This document shows, one piece after another, positions 1 through 6,870 of a DNA stretch of 17,245 nt; within the stretch, counting starts at the first letter, position 1, and every line of letters starts with the position of its first letter. The stretch is from SIG636 sp045537905. GTDB lineage: Bacteria; Bacillota; Clostridia; Oscillospirales; CAG-382. The notes beneath the pieces are model-generated. The model had not been told where the DNA came from and made no database searches. It was given only the letters and a program-made list of their open reading frames with translations. The stretch is taken from assembly GCA_045537905.1 (NCBI GenBank), contig JAZSQJ010000034.1, positions 1 through 17,245 of the forward strand, read 5' to 3'. Made by a program: the position numbers and the translations under genes.

Positions 1-69
1 GTTGTTCAATTTTCAATGTCCGCGCTCGCTCCCTCGGTACCGGCGCTTCTTCCGTTCCCTCAAGCGGCT
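1..69 (-). other. Probable rRNA operon leader (5' part of transcript)
   Basis: Read on the minus strand, this stretch follows a strong promoter and runs off the window. It contains a small hairpin near the presumed start (AGCGG/CCGCT, 63-74) and the segment ATTGAAAATTGAACAAC at 1-17. A TTGAAAA(C/T)TGAACAA-type sequence is commonly found just before 16S or 23S rRNA in clostridia and bacilli. The inference is that a 16S rRNA gene lies to the left of base 1. No rRNA sequence itself is visible, so this depends on the promoter type and a remembered leader motif. Confidence 0.55.
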
Positions 70-74
70 CCGCT

Positions 75-103
75 AGTATACTACACTTTCTCCCCTTTGT
101 CAA
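75..103 (-). promoter_or_regulatory. Strong rRNA-type promoter, reading leftward
   Basis: On the minus strand there is a perfect -35 TTGACA (98-103), a 17-bp spacer and a -10 TATACT (75-80), with the start expected near 68-69. Just upstream (104-145) lie runs of A and T in phase, which look like an UP element. This layout is the hallmark of stable-RNA promoters in Firmicutes. It sits immediately after the stop codon of the TetR gene, which reads in the same direction. Confidence 0.8.
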
Positions 104-143
104 TACCTTTTTTCAACTTTTTTTACTTTTTTTTGAAAAAAAT
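104..143 (-). promoter_or_regulatory. A/T-tract UP-like element
   Basis: Between the TetR stop and the -35 box are about 40 bases consisting almost wholly of A and T runs. On the minus strand these are A-tracts at roughly -40 to -80 of the promoter at 75-103. Such tracts bind the RNA polymerase alpha subunit at rRNA promoters. No hairpin terminator for the preceding TetR gene is visible here, so some read-through into the leader is possible. Confidence 0.5.
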
Positions 144-773
144 TTAGTTTTCCTGTTTTTCCACATTTTGGAAATGTTTATCTTCCTTATTATATGCGGC
201 ATTATTCGGTGTTTCAGTTATTCCAAACATTCTATAGAAATACGCTACAGTTTCTTCGGATTTTGCTGTTTTTTTGTTTTCCACCCACCATTTTACCGTT
301 TCAAAAAATCCCGATGCCAACATTTTTACGGCATAGTCTTTCGGCACGTTTTCCGACGCAGAAAGCCCCAAAGCATCGGTTCTTTTTTCTATCAGACCCG
401 CCAGACCGTTTTTGAAATATTTCATAAACAGCTCGTTATTAGGACTGACAAGCAGGGTCAATATCCCCTTGTCGTTGTTTTCCAAATGCTTTATAAGATG
501 CAAAAACAAAGGTAATTGTGTTTCACACTCAAAAACGTGTCTGTGTTCCCTGTTGCTTTCTTCCGCCCCATCAAAGATATGACAAAACAGCTCCTGCAGC
601 AGCTCCTTGAGCAAAAAGTCCTTGGTCTCAAAATGGGCGTAAAAGGTTGCTCTGCCAACATCGGCTTTCTCTATTATTTCACCTACGGTTATTTTATCAA
701 AGCTTTTTTTGGCAAGCAGCTTTGTAAACGCATCAAAAATTGCTTCTCTTGTTTTTCTTTGTCTTCTGTCCAT
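144..773 (-). CDS. TetR/AcrR family transcriptional regulator
   Basis: This 209-residue protein is a one-component DNA-binding repressor or activator. Residues 5-50 form the TetR DNA-binding domain, with the helix-turn-helix at about 29-50 (VGEIIEKADVGRATFYAHF) matching the family signature. The rest is a helical ligand-binding and dimer domain. It carries several potential metal ligands (Cys64, His65, His77, His79, Cys83, His92, His96), but none can be assigned as a site. The ATG at 773 has a GGAGC ribosome site six bases upstream. The gene diverges from the CDF exporter at 920, and the 146-bp gap contains an inverted repeat that could be its operator, so it probably controls the exporter and itself. 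In Streptococcus pneumoniae the TetR protein SczA controls the zinc exporter gene czcD, which makes metal sensing plausible but unproven. Its base composition is more AT-rich than the genes to the right. Confidence 0.9.
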   Translation of the reverse strand: MDRRQRKTREAIFDAFTKLLAKKSFDKITVGEIIEKADVGRATFYAHFETKDFLLKELLQELFCHIFDGAEESNREHRHVFECETQLPLFLHLIKHLENNDKGILTLLVSPNNELFMKYFKNGLAGLIEKRTDALGLSASENVPKDYAVKMLASGFFETVKWWVENKKTAKSEETVAYFYRMFGITETPNNAAYNKEDKHFQNVEKQEN

Positions 774-800
774 AGCAAGCTCCGTACATTTTTTGACTTT

Positions 801-877
801 TGTTCGGTATCGAACGGCAGCGCTTTATTATATATTGTTATTATGGTGCAATTGCAATATCATCAATATACCGAACA
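801..877. promoter_or_regulatory. Candidate TetR operator pair (10-bp inverted repeat)
   Basis: TGTTCGGTAT at 801-810 recurs as its exact reverse complement ATACCGAACA at 868-877. The left copy also begins a local inverted repeat, GTTCG-GTAT-CGAAC (802-815). A perfect TGCAATTGCA palindrome (847-856) lies between them. The right copy overlaps the likely transcription start of the CDF gene and the left copy lies within the expected leader of the TetR gene, so binding could shut off both. The function is inferred from position and symmetry only. Confidence 0.5.
835..863 (+). promoter_or_regulatory. Candidate promoter of the CDF exporter gene
   Basis: The elements are TTGTTA (835-840), a 17-bp spacer and TATCAT (858-863). 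The predicted start falls at about 870, inside the right copy of the inverted repeat. An alternative -10-like TATAAA occurs at 886-891. For the opposite direction, a TATAAT lies on the minus strand at 827-832 and could serve the TetR gene, though its -35 is poor. Confidence 0.4.
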
Positions 878-919
878 GATTGTACTATAAAAAATTATAC
901 AAGTCAACAGGAGTGTATT

Positions 920-1804
920 ATGAAAACCGAAAGAAACATACTTTTTGCCTTTTTATTAAACCTTGGATTTGCTGTTTTTGAACTGCTTGGAGCAATCTTT
1001 ACAGGTAGTATTGCCATTATGTCCGATGCCATACACGATGCAGGAGACGCTTTTGCTATCGGCGTTTCTTACTTTTTGGAAAAGAAAAGCAAAACTCCGC
1101 CGGACGAGAAACACACCTACGGCTACGCCAGATACTCGGTCCTTGGCGGTGTTATAACCACCCTTGTTTTGCTGTTAAGCTCCTTGGCGGTTATTTACAA
1201 CTCTGCCGTAAGACTTTGCCACCCCGTAGCTATCAACTACGATGCGATGATCGTTTTATCCCTTATCGGCGTTGCTGTCAACCTGTGTGCGGCACTTGTA
1301 ACCCACAAGGGCAAATCCGTCAACCAGAAGGCGGTAAGCCTGCATATGATCGAGGACGTGTTAGGGTGGATAGTAGTGCTTACGGGTGCCGTGGTTATGC
1401 GGTTTACCGATTTTACCGTCCTTGACCCTCTGATGTCTATCGCCGTAGCCGTCTATATACTGTACAAGGCGGTAATAAATTTGCGAAACGCAGTTGAAAT
1501 TTTCCTTGAAAAGGCACCCGACGGTATCTCTGCCGACCAAATCAAAAAGGAGCTTGCGGAGCTTGAGGGAGTGGAAAAGGTACACCATATGCATCTTTGG
1601 ACTATGGACGGCGAGGATTGCTATGCAACGATGCACATAGTTACCGCCAAAGAGGGCAAAAAGGTTAAAGCCGAGGCAAGAGAACGTCTGAAGGAGCTGG
1701 GTGTTGTCCACGCTACTATTGAGCTGGAGACGGCTGATGAAAACTGCTGCAGCAAAACTTGTAACAATACCACAAAAAGAAGTAGCCATAACAGGCACCA
1801 CTAA
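920..1804 (+). CDS. Cation diffusion facilitator (CDF) family metal exporter
   Basis: This 294-residue membrane protein exports divalent metal, most likely Zn2+, in exchange for protons. About six membrane helices fill residues 7-190, followed by a cytoplasmic ferredoxin-like domain (about 200-272) with the typical HHMHLWTMDG segment at 222-231. The transport-site signature HxxxD occurs in helix 2 (His39/Asp43) and helix 5 (His142/Asp146), the pattern of zinc-type CDFs. The loop between helices 4 and 5 is short and lacks the His-rich stretch of many zinc exporters. Instead the extreme C-terminus is Cys/His-rich (CCSKTC, then SSHNRHH). The ATG at 920 is chosen because of the CAGGAG ribosome site at 908-913 and because the homology begins there; an in-frame extension upstream to 800 would run through the promoter region. 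The gene is divergent from the TetR gene. No clear terminator follows it. Confidence 0.9.
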   Translation: MKTERNILFAFLLNLGFAVFELLGAIFTGSIAIMSDAIHDAGDAFAIGVSYFLEKKSKTPPDEKHTYGYARYSVLGGVITTLVLLLSSLAVIYNSAVRLCHPVAINYDAMIVLSLIGVAVNLCAALVTHKGKSVNQKAVSLHMIEDVLGWIVVLTGAVVMRFTDFTVLDPLMSIAVAVYILYKAVINLRNAVEIFLEKAPDGISADQIKKELAELEGVEKVHHMHLWTMDGEDCYATMHIVTAKEGKKVKAEARERLKELGVVHATIELETADENCCSKTCNNTTKRSSHNRHH

Positions 1805-1844
1805 AAGATATTTTGTGTAAAACGCCGTTTTTGCTCCAAAAGCC

Positions 1845-1873
1845 TTGCAGTAGACCGATAAATTGTGTATAAT
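1845..1873 (+). promoter_or_regulatory. Promoter of the beta-helix surface protein gene
   Basis: TTGCAG (1845-1850), a 17-bp spacer and a perfect TATAAT (1868-1873) form a good sigma-A promoter. The start is expected near 1880, giving a 5' UTR of about 100 bases before the ATG at 1978. Confidence 0.75.
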
Positions 1874-1883
1874 GTAAAATCAT

Positions 1884-1906
1884 ATATTATATAAGGAATA
1901 TTATAT
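1884..1906 (+). repeat. Direct repeat ATATTATAT x2 in the 5' UTR
   Basis: The 9-mer ATATTATAT occurs at 1884-1892 and again at 1898-1906, a 14-bp period, just downstream of the expected transcription start. It could be a regulator binding site, but in such AT-rich DNA chance is a real alternative. Confidence 0.35.
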
Positions 1907-1924
1907 TTACACATACACACCATA

Positions 1925-1976
1925 CGAAAAAGAAACGAAATATCGTTTAGCTTTTTCGGAAACCGGAGGTAGGTTT
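1925..1976 (+). promoter_or_regulatory. Structured leader: long hairpin plus Shine-Dalgarno in a hairpin loop
   Basis: CGAAAAAG (1925-1932) pairs with CTTTTTCG (1951-1958), and AAACGA (1933-1938) pairs with TCGTTT (1943-1948). This makes a 14-pair stem with a two-base bulge (AG, 1949-1950) and an AATA loop. It is followed at once by AAACC (1960-1964) and GGTTT (1972-1976), which would place the ribosome site GGAGGTA (1965-1971) in a seven-base loop. The long hairpin has no U tract after it, so it is not an obvious terminator. An mRNA stabiliser or translational control element is more likely. Confidence 0.55.
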
Positions 1977-1977
1977 T

Positions 1978-4900
1978 ATGAAGTCTAAACGCTTTGCTGC
2001 AATGTTTTTATGTTTTACAACTTGCTTTGCTGCGTTTTTTGGATATATGCACGGGGATACCTATGCCCAATATGAGGATATTGTTTACGACTATGTTACA
2101 GTTGAAGATGGTAAGGTAGTTGGAGGCAACGCCGAGCTGGTGGAAAATGGAATTATTGCTATAGGCACTCCCGAAAAAAACGCAGAGCCTACAAACGAAC
2201 CCACAGAGAGCTTGACAAACACAACGGATACAGAAGCAAGTGTTATTCCCTCTGTTGATGTTTCCTTGCCCGAGGCAGAAAGTGCTGACGATACAAGGTT
2301 CGAAGCAGAGAGCGTTTATACTGAGGAAACTACACCGGGCAAGGACATTGCCGATGTAAAGGACAACGCTTTAGTCACTGGCAAGAATGACACCGAAAGT
2401 ACCGTTCCAGAAATTGCTCCTAACGCTGTTTCTCCCGATGTTCCTACCGAAACGGTGAAACTGGCTATGAATTATACCAACAGACACGCCTGGAACAATA
2501 AACAACTATCAAGCTACAGCACCCTGAATAACGCCTCAACTGAGTTGGTTTGGGGTTCTGATTCCTCAATTTATTCGATTTATTCTATACAAATCAATTC
2601 CGGACAAAGCCTTACAATGAAAATAGCTAGCAATATTAGCCATAGTTGTGGCGTTACAAGGTTAGATGATTTGAAAGATTATCCCGTGTTTTTGGTAAAT
2701 GGAGGCACCCTTAACATCAGCGGAATAAGTAGCAATTATTTTGTTATAAACGGAAACCAAAGCTATACTAACCAAACACCATCCAATGAAAGCGACCCTT
2801 TAATAGTTCTTTCGAGCGGCACTGTTACGCTCAACTATGTCAACCTCAACAGAAACACTTGCGGTTCAAACGAATTAAGGAATCCGGACACCGGTCACGG
2901 CTCTGCTATTTGTATGAACAACGGCACTATGAACCTGAATAATGTAAGTATAAACAACTGCGGTTTTCACAATGATGTGGAAGTCGCCAGAGGTGTTGTT
3001 TTTGTAGGTGGCGGCACCGCAAACTTTAACAATGTCGATATTTATAACAACAATTTATCAAACATAGAACAATCTTACGGGGGTGGCATATATGTCGGCG
3101 GCGGAACTGTGACTTATAACGGTGGCCAAATATACAACAATTCTGTAAGCACCGACGGTGGCGGTATATGCTGTTACGGCGGAACGGTTAATATCACAGG
3201 CGGTGAAATACATTCCAACTCTGCACCGCATGGTGGCGGTTTATATGTTATAAAACCCGGTACGATAAAAATGTCCGCAGGCAAGGTTCGCAACAACAAA
3301 AACGGTAGCGGCGTTTTCCTGTATAACGGGGCAAATTTTGAGTTATCCGGCGGGGAAATAAGCTCAAACACAGCAGGCAGTCATCCCGGTGGCGGTGTTG
3401 CAATTTACAATAACACAACCGGCACATTTACAATGACCGGCGGTACCATATCAGGACACACTGCCAGCGGTCACCACGGTATTGCACAAACAACCGGCGG
3501 AGGCACTTTGGAAATAAAGGGCGGTACCATAAAAAACAACGGCTCCACAGGCGTTAGCGGCGGCGGTATATATGCCAGCGTTGGAGAGGTAAAAATATCC
3601 GGCGGTACGATAGGTGTAAACGGCGAACCTAATACCGCAACAGACGGCGGCGGTGTATACGTTAACGGTAGCACCTTGCTTGAGATATCGGGCAGTGCAA
3701 ATATTCAGTATAATACGGCAGCTACCAGTGGCGGCGGTGTGTTTGTTCATGGAACGTCGACAACATTCAAATTTTCCGGCGGCTCTGTTTCCAATAATAC
3801 CAACACCGGTGGCAACGGCGGCGGTCTATGGATAGGCGAGCTTAAAAGCTTTTCTATGACAAACGGTACCGTTGACAACAACACCACGGCAAAAGCCGGC
3901 GGCGGTATGTTCTTTAACAGACCTATCACCACAAACAACGGCGTAACGGGCGGTACTATCACCAATAATACTGCCAGCACTTACGGAGGCGGCATATACG
4001 TAGGCAACTATGGCGGTAGCCTATCTCTTTCCGTAAAAAACGCCACCATAAGCGGCAACAACGCACAAAACGGTGGCGGCATTGCGGCTTTTGAGGAGGA
4101 TGCTTACCCGGAGAGACACGTTGAGCTTTCCGTTGGCAATTGCACAGTTATTAAAAACTCCGCAACGGTAAACGGCGGCGGTTTGTATGCATACAAATCC
4201 AAGATTACCGTTTCTTCTTCAAGCATAGGCAGAATTACGGCGAATAACACCAACGAAGGCAACACGGCAGGCTCTCTCGGTGGCGGCGTGTGTTTCTATT
4301 TAGCCGAAAGCTCTACTATTTCCAATTCCGTTATTAACGGTAACACCGCATCAACCAATGCGGGCGGCGGCATCTGCGTTGACAGCACGGTTGTTACAAT
4401 GTCGGGAAATAACGAGGTTAAGTCCAACACGGCAGCGATGTACGGCGGAGGTATCGTGGTACGCTCTGACAGCGGAACGGCAAAGCTAAGCATCAATACA
4501 ACAGACTCGGGCACGACCACCATAAACGGTAATTCGATATCCCAATACGACGGCGGCGGCGTGCACGTTGGCGCCCGCACCACCTTTGAAATGAAAAACG
4601 GCACCATTAGTGAAAACACCAACAGCTCCCAACGCGGTGGCGGCATCGACGCCCAAGGTGCCGTGATCCTCACCGATACCACGGTAAGTAAAAACGAAAG
4701 CAAAACCGGCGGCGGCGGTGTCTGTGTGAGAGGCAGTGAAGCAAGTCTTTCCATTACGGGCGGTTCTTTCCAAGAAAACGTAAGTGCCGCAGGTAACGGC
4801 GGCGGTTTATACTTGGAAAACATAAGCAGCACGGCAACTGTTTCCGGCACAACCTTCCACTTGAACACAGCCTTGTTTGAAACGCCGGATATGTCGACAG

Positions 4901-6768
4901 ATTCCAACGGCAAGTATAATCTGGCTTCTATCAGCTCCACCGGTAACGGCGGTGCCATATACGTACAGGGCGAGACCAGCGTGGTCGAGATAAGCGGTGC
5001 AACAATAGGCAAAGCTGTGGAAGGCGGCTACTCTAACCAAGCTATAAACGGTGGCGGCATCGCCGTAATGAAGGGCGCTAACGTAAGCGTTACAAGCTCT
5101 GATATAGCCTACAACTATGCTCTCAGAACCGGTGGCGGCGGTTACGTTTTGGGATGTGGCGGTAATGAACCTAAGGTTACTACTACGCTTAAGCTTATAG
5201 GCGGCAGCGTTAAAAACAACCGTGCGGCAGGTTCTACCGTCTACGACGGACCTGATCCGCAAAAAAGTGCAATAGCTGCCTTGGGTTCTGAAATGGGCGG
5301 CGGAGGTCTTTACCTGAGAGGTCTTTCCAATTGGGAAGGAAAAACGATAACGGTTGAAATCGACGGCACCGCCTTCAATAACAATAATGCATACCGCGGT
5401 GCGGCAATGTATATTCACGAAAGCACAAATCTTACCGTTAAAAACAACGCCTCGTTTACGAAAAACAACGCAGGCGGGCTTGGCGGCGTACTATGCTTTA
5501 TAAAAAACAACTCCACGGCGAGCTTTACAGACTGTAGCTTTACCGAAAACAGCGCAGCTCTGCGCGGCGGTGCGTTGTATATCCAGACTAAAGGCATTTC
5601 TATCGAGAGGTGCACATTCACCCTTAATACAGCAACAAACTTTGGCGGTGCGATTATGATGAGGGACACTACAGGAAGCAACATTAACCTTATAATAAAA
5701 AGCACCGACTTTATAGGCAACAGTGCAAACAACGGCGGTGCTATCAGCACGTCTGACGGAGCTACAAACTCCTACGATATGACTCTTACCCTTACAGACT
5801 GCGACTTTACGGGTAACCGTGCAACTGCTAACGGCGGTGCAATACTCGTAGGCAACAAGGTAACCCTTGGACTTACCGGCGGTTATCTGACGGGAAACAC
5901 CGCAGGTGTGGACGAGTCGGGTATCGAACCCATCGCTAGCAACCAAGGCGCAGGCATCACGGGAATTGGAGGCGCTGGCGGTGCGGTGGCAGTGTTTGAC
6001 GGTACCTTCAATTACACGGTAAATGCTACCAACAAGGGTGCGATCTACGGCAACACGGCTACCGTCGTTGGTGACGACGTATTCAGCAACGGCTCCCCTA
6101 CCTCTAAGCTGAACCTGCCTGCAGTCAGTACAATGGATCTTACAGGCTTTGAATACGAGGCAGATAAGACCCCCGATTGGTTTGAGGACTATGCGAAGGG
6201 CGAGGTTTCCGGCATGAACAGCAGAATCCTCTCCAGTGAGCGTTTCAGATTCTCAGATAACTCCATACAGGCAAGCCTTGATAAGATTAATACCTCGGGT
6301 ACGTACGTTGCTATTACCGTTGGTGTAAGCGTAAACCTTGGTGAGCTTATTATTACCAAGAGCGGTACCGACATCGACCCCAATCAGGTGTTTGTATTCA
6401 AGGTGTCCGGCGTATCGGACCGCAGCGGTGATACCATAGAGCTTACCGTAAGCATTACGGGTACCGGCTCGGTTAAGATAGTTGACCTGCCTGTTGGTGA
6501 TTATACTGTAAGCGAGCTTACAAGCTGGTCCTGGCGTTACGGTGTTACCACCATAGAGGTTGACGGCAGCACGGTACAGATTACAAACAACGGTACGTCT
6601 GTTAGGGTTGAGCCCGACCACATCGACCACAGCGTTGAGTTTACAAACAGCCTGCAAAACAACAAGTGGTTAAGCCACGGTACGGCGCCCATCAAGAATG
6701 TACCCGCAAACAATGCGGTGGCGTATAACGAGATGGTTTTGGATTTACCAAAAAATAATATAGTATAA
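1978..6768 (+). CDS. Giant secreted beta-helix repeat protein (putative adhesin)
   Basis: This 1596-residue exported protein probably acts at the cell surface, for example in adhesion; no enzymatic function is indicated. Residues 1-30 are a Sec signal peptide (basic start, hydrophobic core, likely cleavage after TYA). Residues about 63-160 are a low-complexity Thr/Glu/Asp/Pro region. Residues about 235-1375 are roughly 30 right-handed beta-helix turns marked by GGG(I/V/L) motifs followed by short strands and NGG/SGGTI segments. From about residue 1150 the turns change to FxxN...GGA(I/L), the pattern known from chlamydial Pmp proteins. Residues about 1450-1555 form a CnaB/pilin-like beta domain beginning GELIITKSG, followed by a tail with NNKWLS. 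No LPXTG, membrane helix or SLH domain is present at the C-terminus (ends KNNIV), so the anchoring is unknown. GGAGG at 1965-1969 sets the ATG. The gene has its own promoter and terminator. The first third is more AT-rich than the rest. Confidence 0.85.
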   Translation: MKSKRFAAMFLCFTTCFAAFFGYMHGDTYAQYEDIVYDYVTVEDGKVVGGNAELVENGIIAIGTPEKNAEPTNEPTESLTNTTDTEASVIPSVDVSLPEAESADDTRFEAESVYTEETTPGKDIADVKDNALVTGKNDTESTVPEIAPNAVSPDVPTETVKLAMNYTNRHAWNNKQLSSYSTLNNASTELVWGSDSSIYSIYSIQINSGQSLTMKIASNISHSCGVTRLDDLKDYPVFLVNGGTLNISGISSNYFVINGNQSYTNQTPSNESDPLIVLSSGTVTLNYVNLNRNTCGSNELRNPDTGHGSAICMNNGTMNLNNVSINNCGFHNDVEVARGVVFVGGGTANFNNVDIYNNNLSNIEQSYGGGIYVGGGTVTYNGGQIYNNSVSTDGGGICCYGGTVNITGGEIHSNSAPHGGGLYVIKPGTIKMSAGKVRNNKNGSGVFLYNGANFELSGGEISSNTAGSHPGGGVAIYNNTTGTFTMTGGTISGHTASGHHGIAQTTGGGTLEIKGGTIKNNGSTGVSGGGIYASVGEVKISGGTIGVNGEPNTATDGGGVYVNGSTLLEISGSANIQYNTAATSGGGVFVHGTSTTFKFSGGSVSNNTNTGGNGGGLWIGELKSFSMTNGTVDNNTTAKAGGGMFFNRPITTNNGVTGGTITNNTASTYGGGIYVGNYGGSLSLSVKNATISGNNAQNGGGIAAFEEDAYPERHVELSVGNCTVIKNSATVNGGGLYAYKSKITVSSSSIGRITANNTNEGNTAGSLGGGVCFYLAESSTISNSVINGNTASTNAGGGICVDSTVVTMSGNNEVKSNTAAMYGGGIVVRSDSGTAKLSINTTDSGTTTINGNSISQYDGGGVHVGARTTFEMKNGTISENTNSSQRGGGIDAQGAVILTDTTVSKNESKTGGGGVCVRGSEASLSITGGSFQENVSAAGNGGGLYLENISSTATVSGTTFHLNTALFETPDMSTDSNGKYNLASISSTGNGGAIYVQGETSVVEISGATIGKAVEGGYSNQAINGGGIAVMKGANVSVTSSDIAYNYALRTGGGGYVLGCGGNEPKVTTTLKLIGGSVKNNRAAGSTVYDGPDPQKSAIAALGSEMGGGGLYLRGLSNWEGKTITVEIDGTAFNNNNAYRGAAMYIHESTNLTVKNNASFTKNNAGGLGGVLCFIKNNSTASFTDCSFTENSAALRGGALYIQTKGISIERCTFTLNTATNFGGAIMMRDTTGSNINLIIKSTDFIGNSANNGGAISTSDGATNSYDMTLTLTDCDFTGNRATANGGAILVGNKVTLGLTGGYLTGNTAGVDESGIEPIASNQGAGITGIGGAGGAVAVFDGTFNYTVNATNKGAIYGNTATVVGDDVFSNGSPTSKLNLPAVSTMDLTGFEYEADKTPDWFEDYAKGEVSGMNSRILSSERFRFSDNSIQASLDKINTSGTYVAITVGVSVNLGELIITKSGTDIDPNQVFVFKVSGVSDRSGDTIELTVSITGTGSVKIVDLPVGDYTVSELTSWSWRYGVTTIEVDGSTVQITNNGTSVRVEPDHIDHSVEFTNSLQNNKWLSHGTAPIKNVPANNAVAYNEMVLDLPKNNIV

Positions 6769-6775
6769 ATCACCC

Positions 6776-6797
6776 CACGAAGTCTGACAACTTCGTG
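6776..6797. terminator. Accessory hairpin before the terminator
   Basis: CACGAAGT (6776-6783) pairs with ACTTCGTG (6790-6797) around a six-base loop, eight bases after the stop codon of the beta-helix gene. It has no U tract of its own and sits just upstream of the strong terminator at 6814. Confidence 0.45.
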
Positions 6798-6813
6798 TGG
6801 ACCGCAACAAGAA

Positions 6814-6853
6814 ATTCCCCGATGGACTCCTACGTCCATCGGGGAATATTTTT
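6814..6853. terminator. Bidirectional intrinsic terminator between convergent genes
   Basis: A perfect 14-bp stem, ATTCCCCGATGGAC (6814-6827) with GTCCATCGGGGAAT (6834-6847), has a six-base loop. It is followed by T-rich sequence on the plus strand and by AATTTCTTG on the minus strand. It lies between the beta-helix gene (plus) and the MbfA-like gene (minus) and can serve both. Its CCCCGATGGA core recurs in the terminator at 15023. Confidence 0.85.
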
Positions 6854-6870
6854 ATATTTATATTTTACAC

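Noticed and set aside
800..919. In-frame upstream extension of the CDF gene to 800
   Set aside because: It would translate the promoter/operator region. The ATG at 920 has a good ribosome site and begins at the conserved first helix.
2174..2180. A7 tract early in the beta-helix gene as a phase-variation site
   Set aside because: Seven A residues are too short to claim slippage, and the frame is intact.
4296..5012. Long open frames on the minus strand inside the beta-helix gene (also 3451-3750, 4807-5418, 5491-5946)
   Set aside because: They read as Pro-Pro-Pro and Val/Ala-rich repeats, the mirror of Gly-Gly-Gly codons on the plus strand. They lack ribosome sites and plausible protein character.
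3100..5900. CRISPR or tandem DNA repeat array suggested by recurring GGCGGCGGT
   Set aside because: The repeats are glycine codons of beta-helix turns, irregularly spaced and diverged, with no conserved direct repeat and spacer structure.
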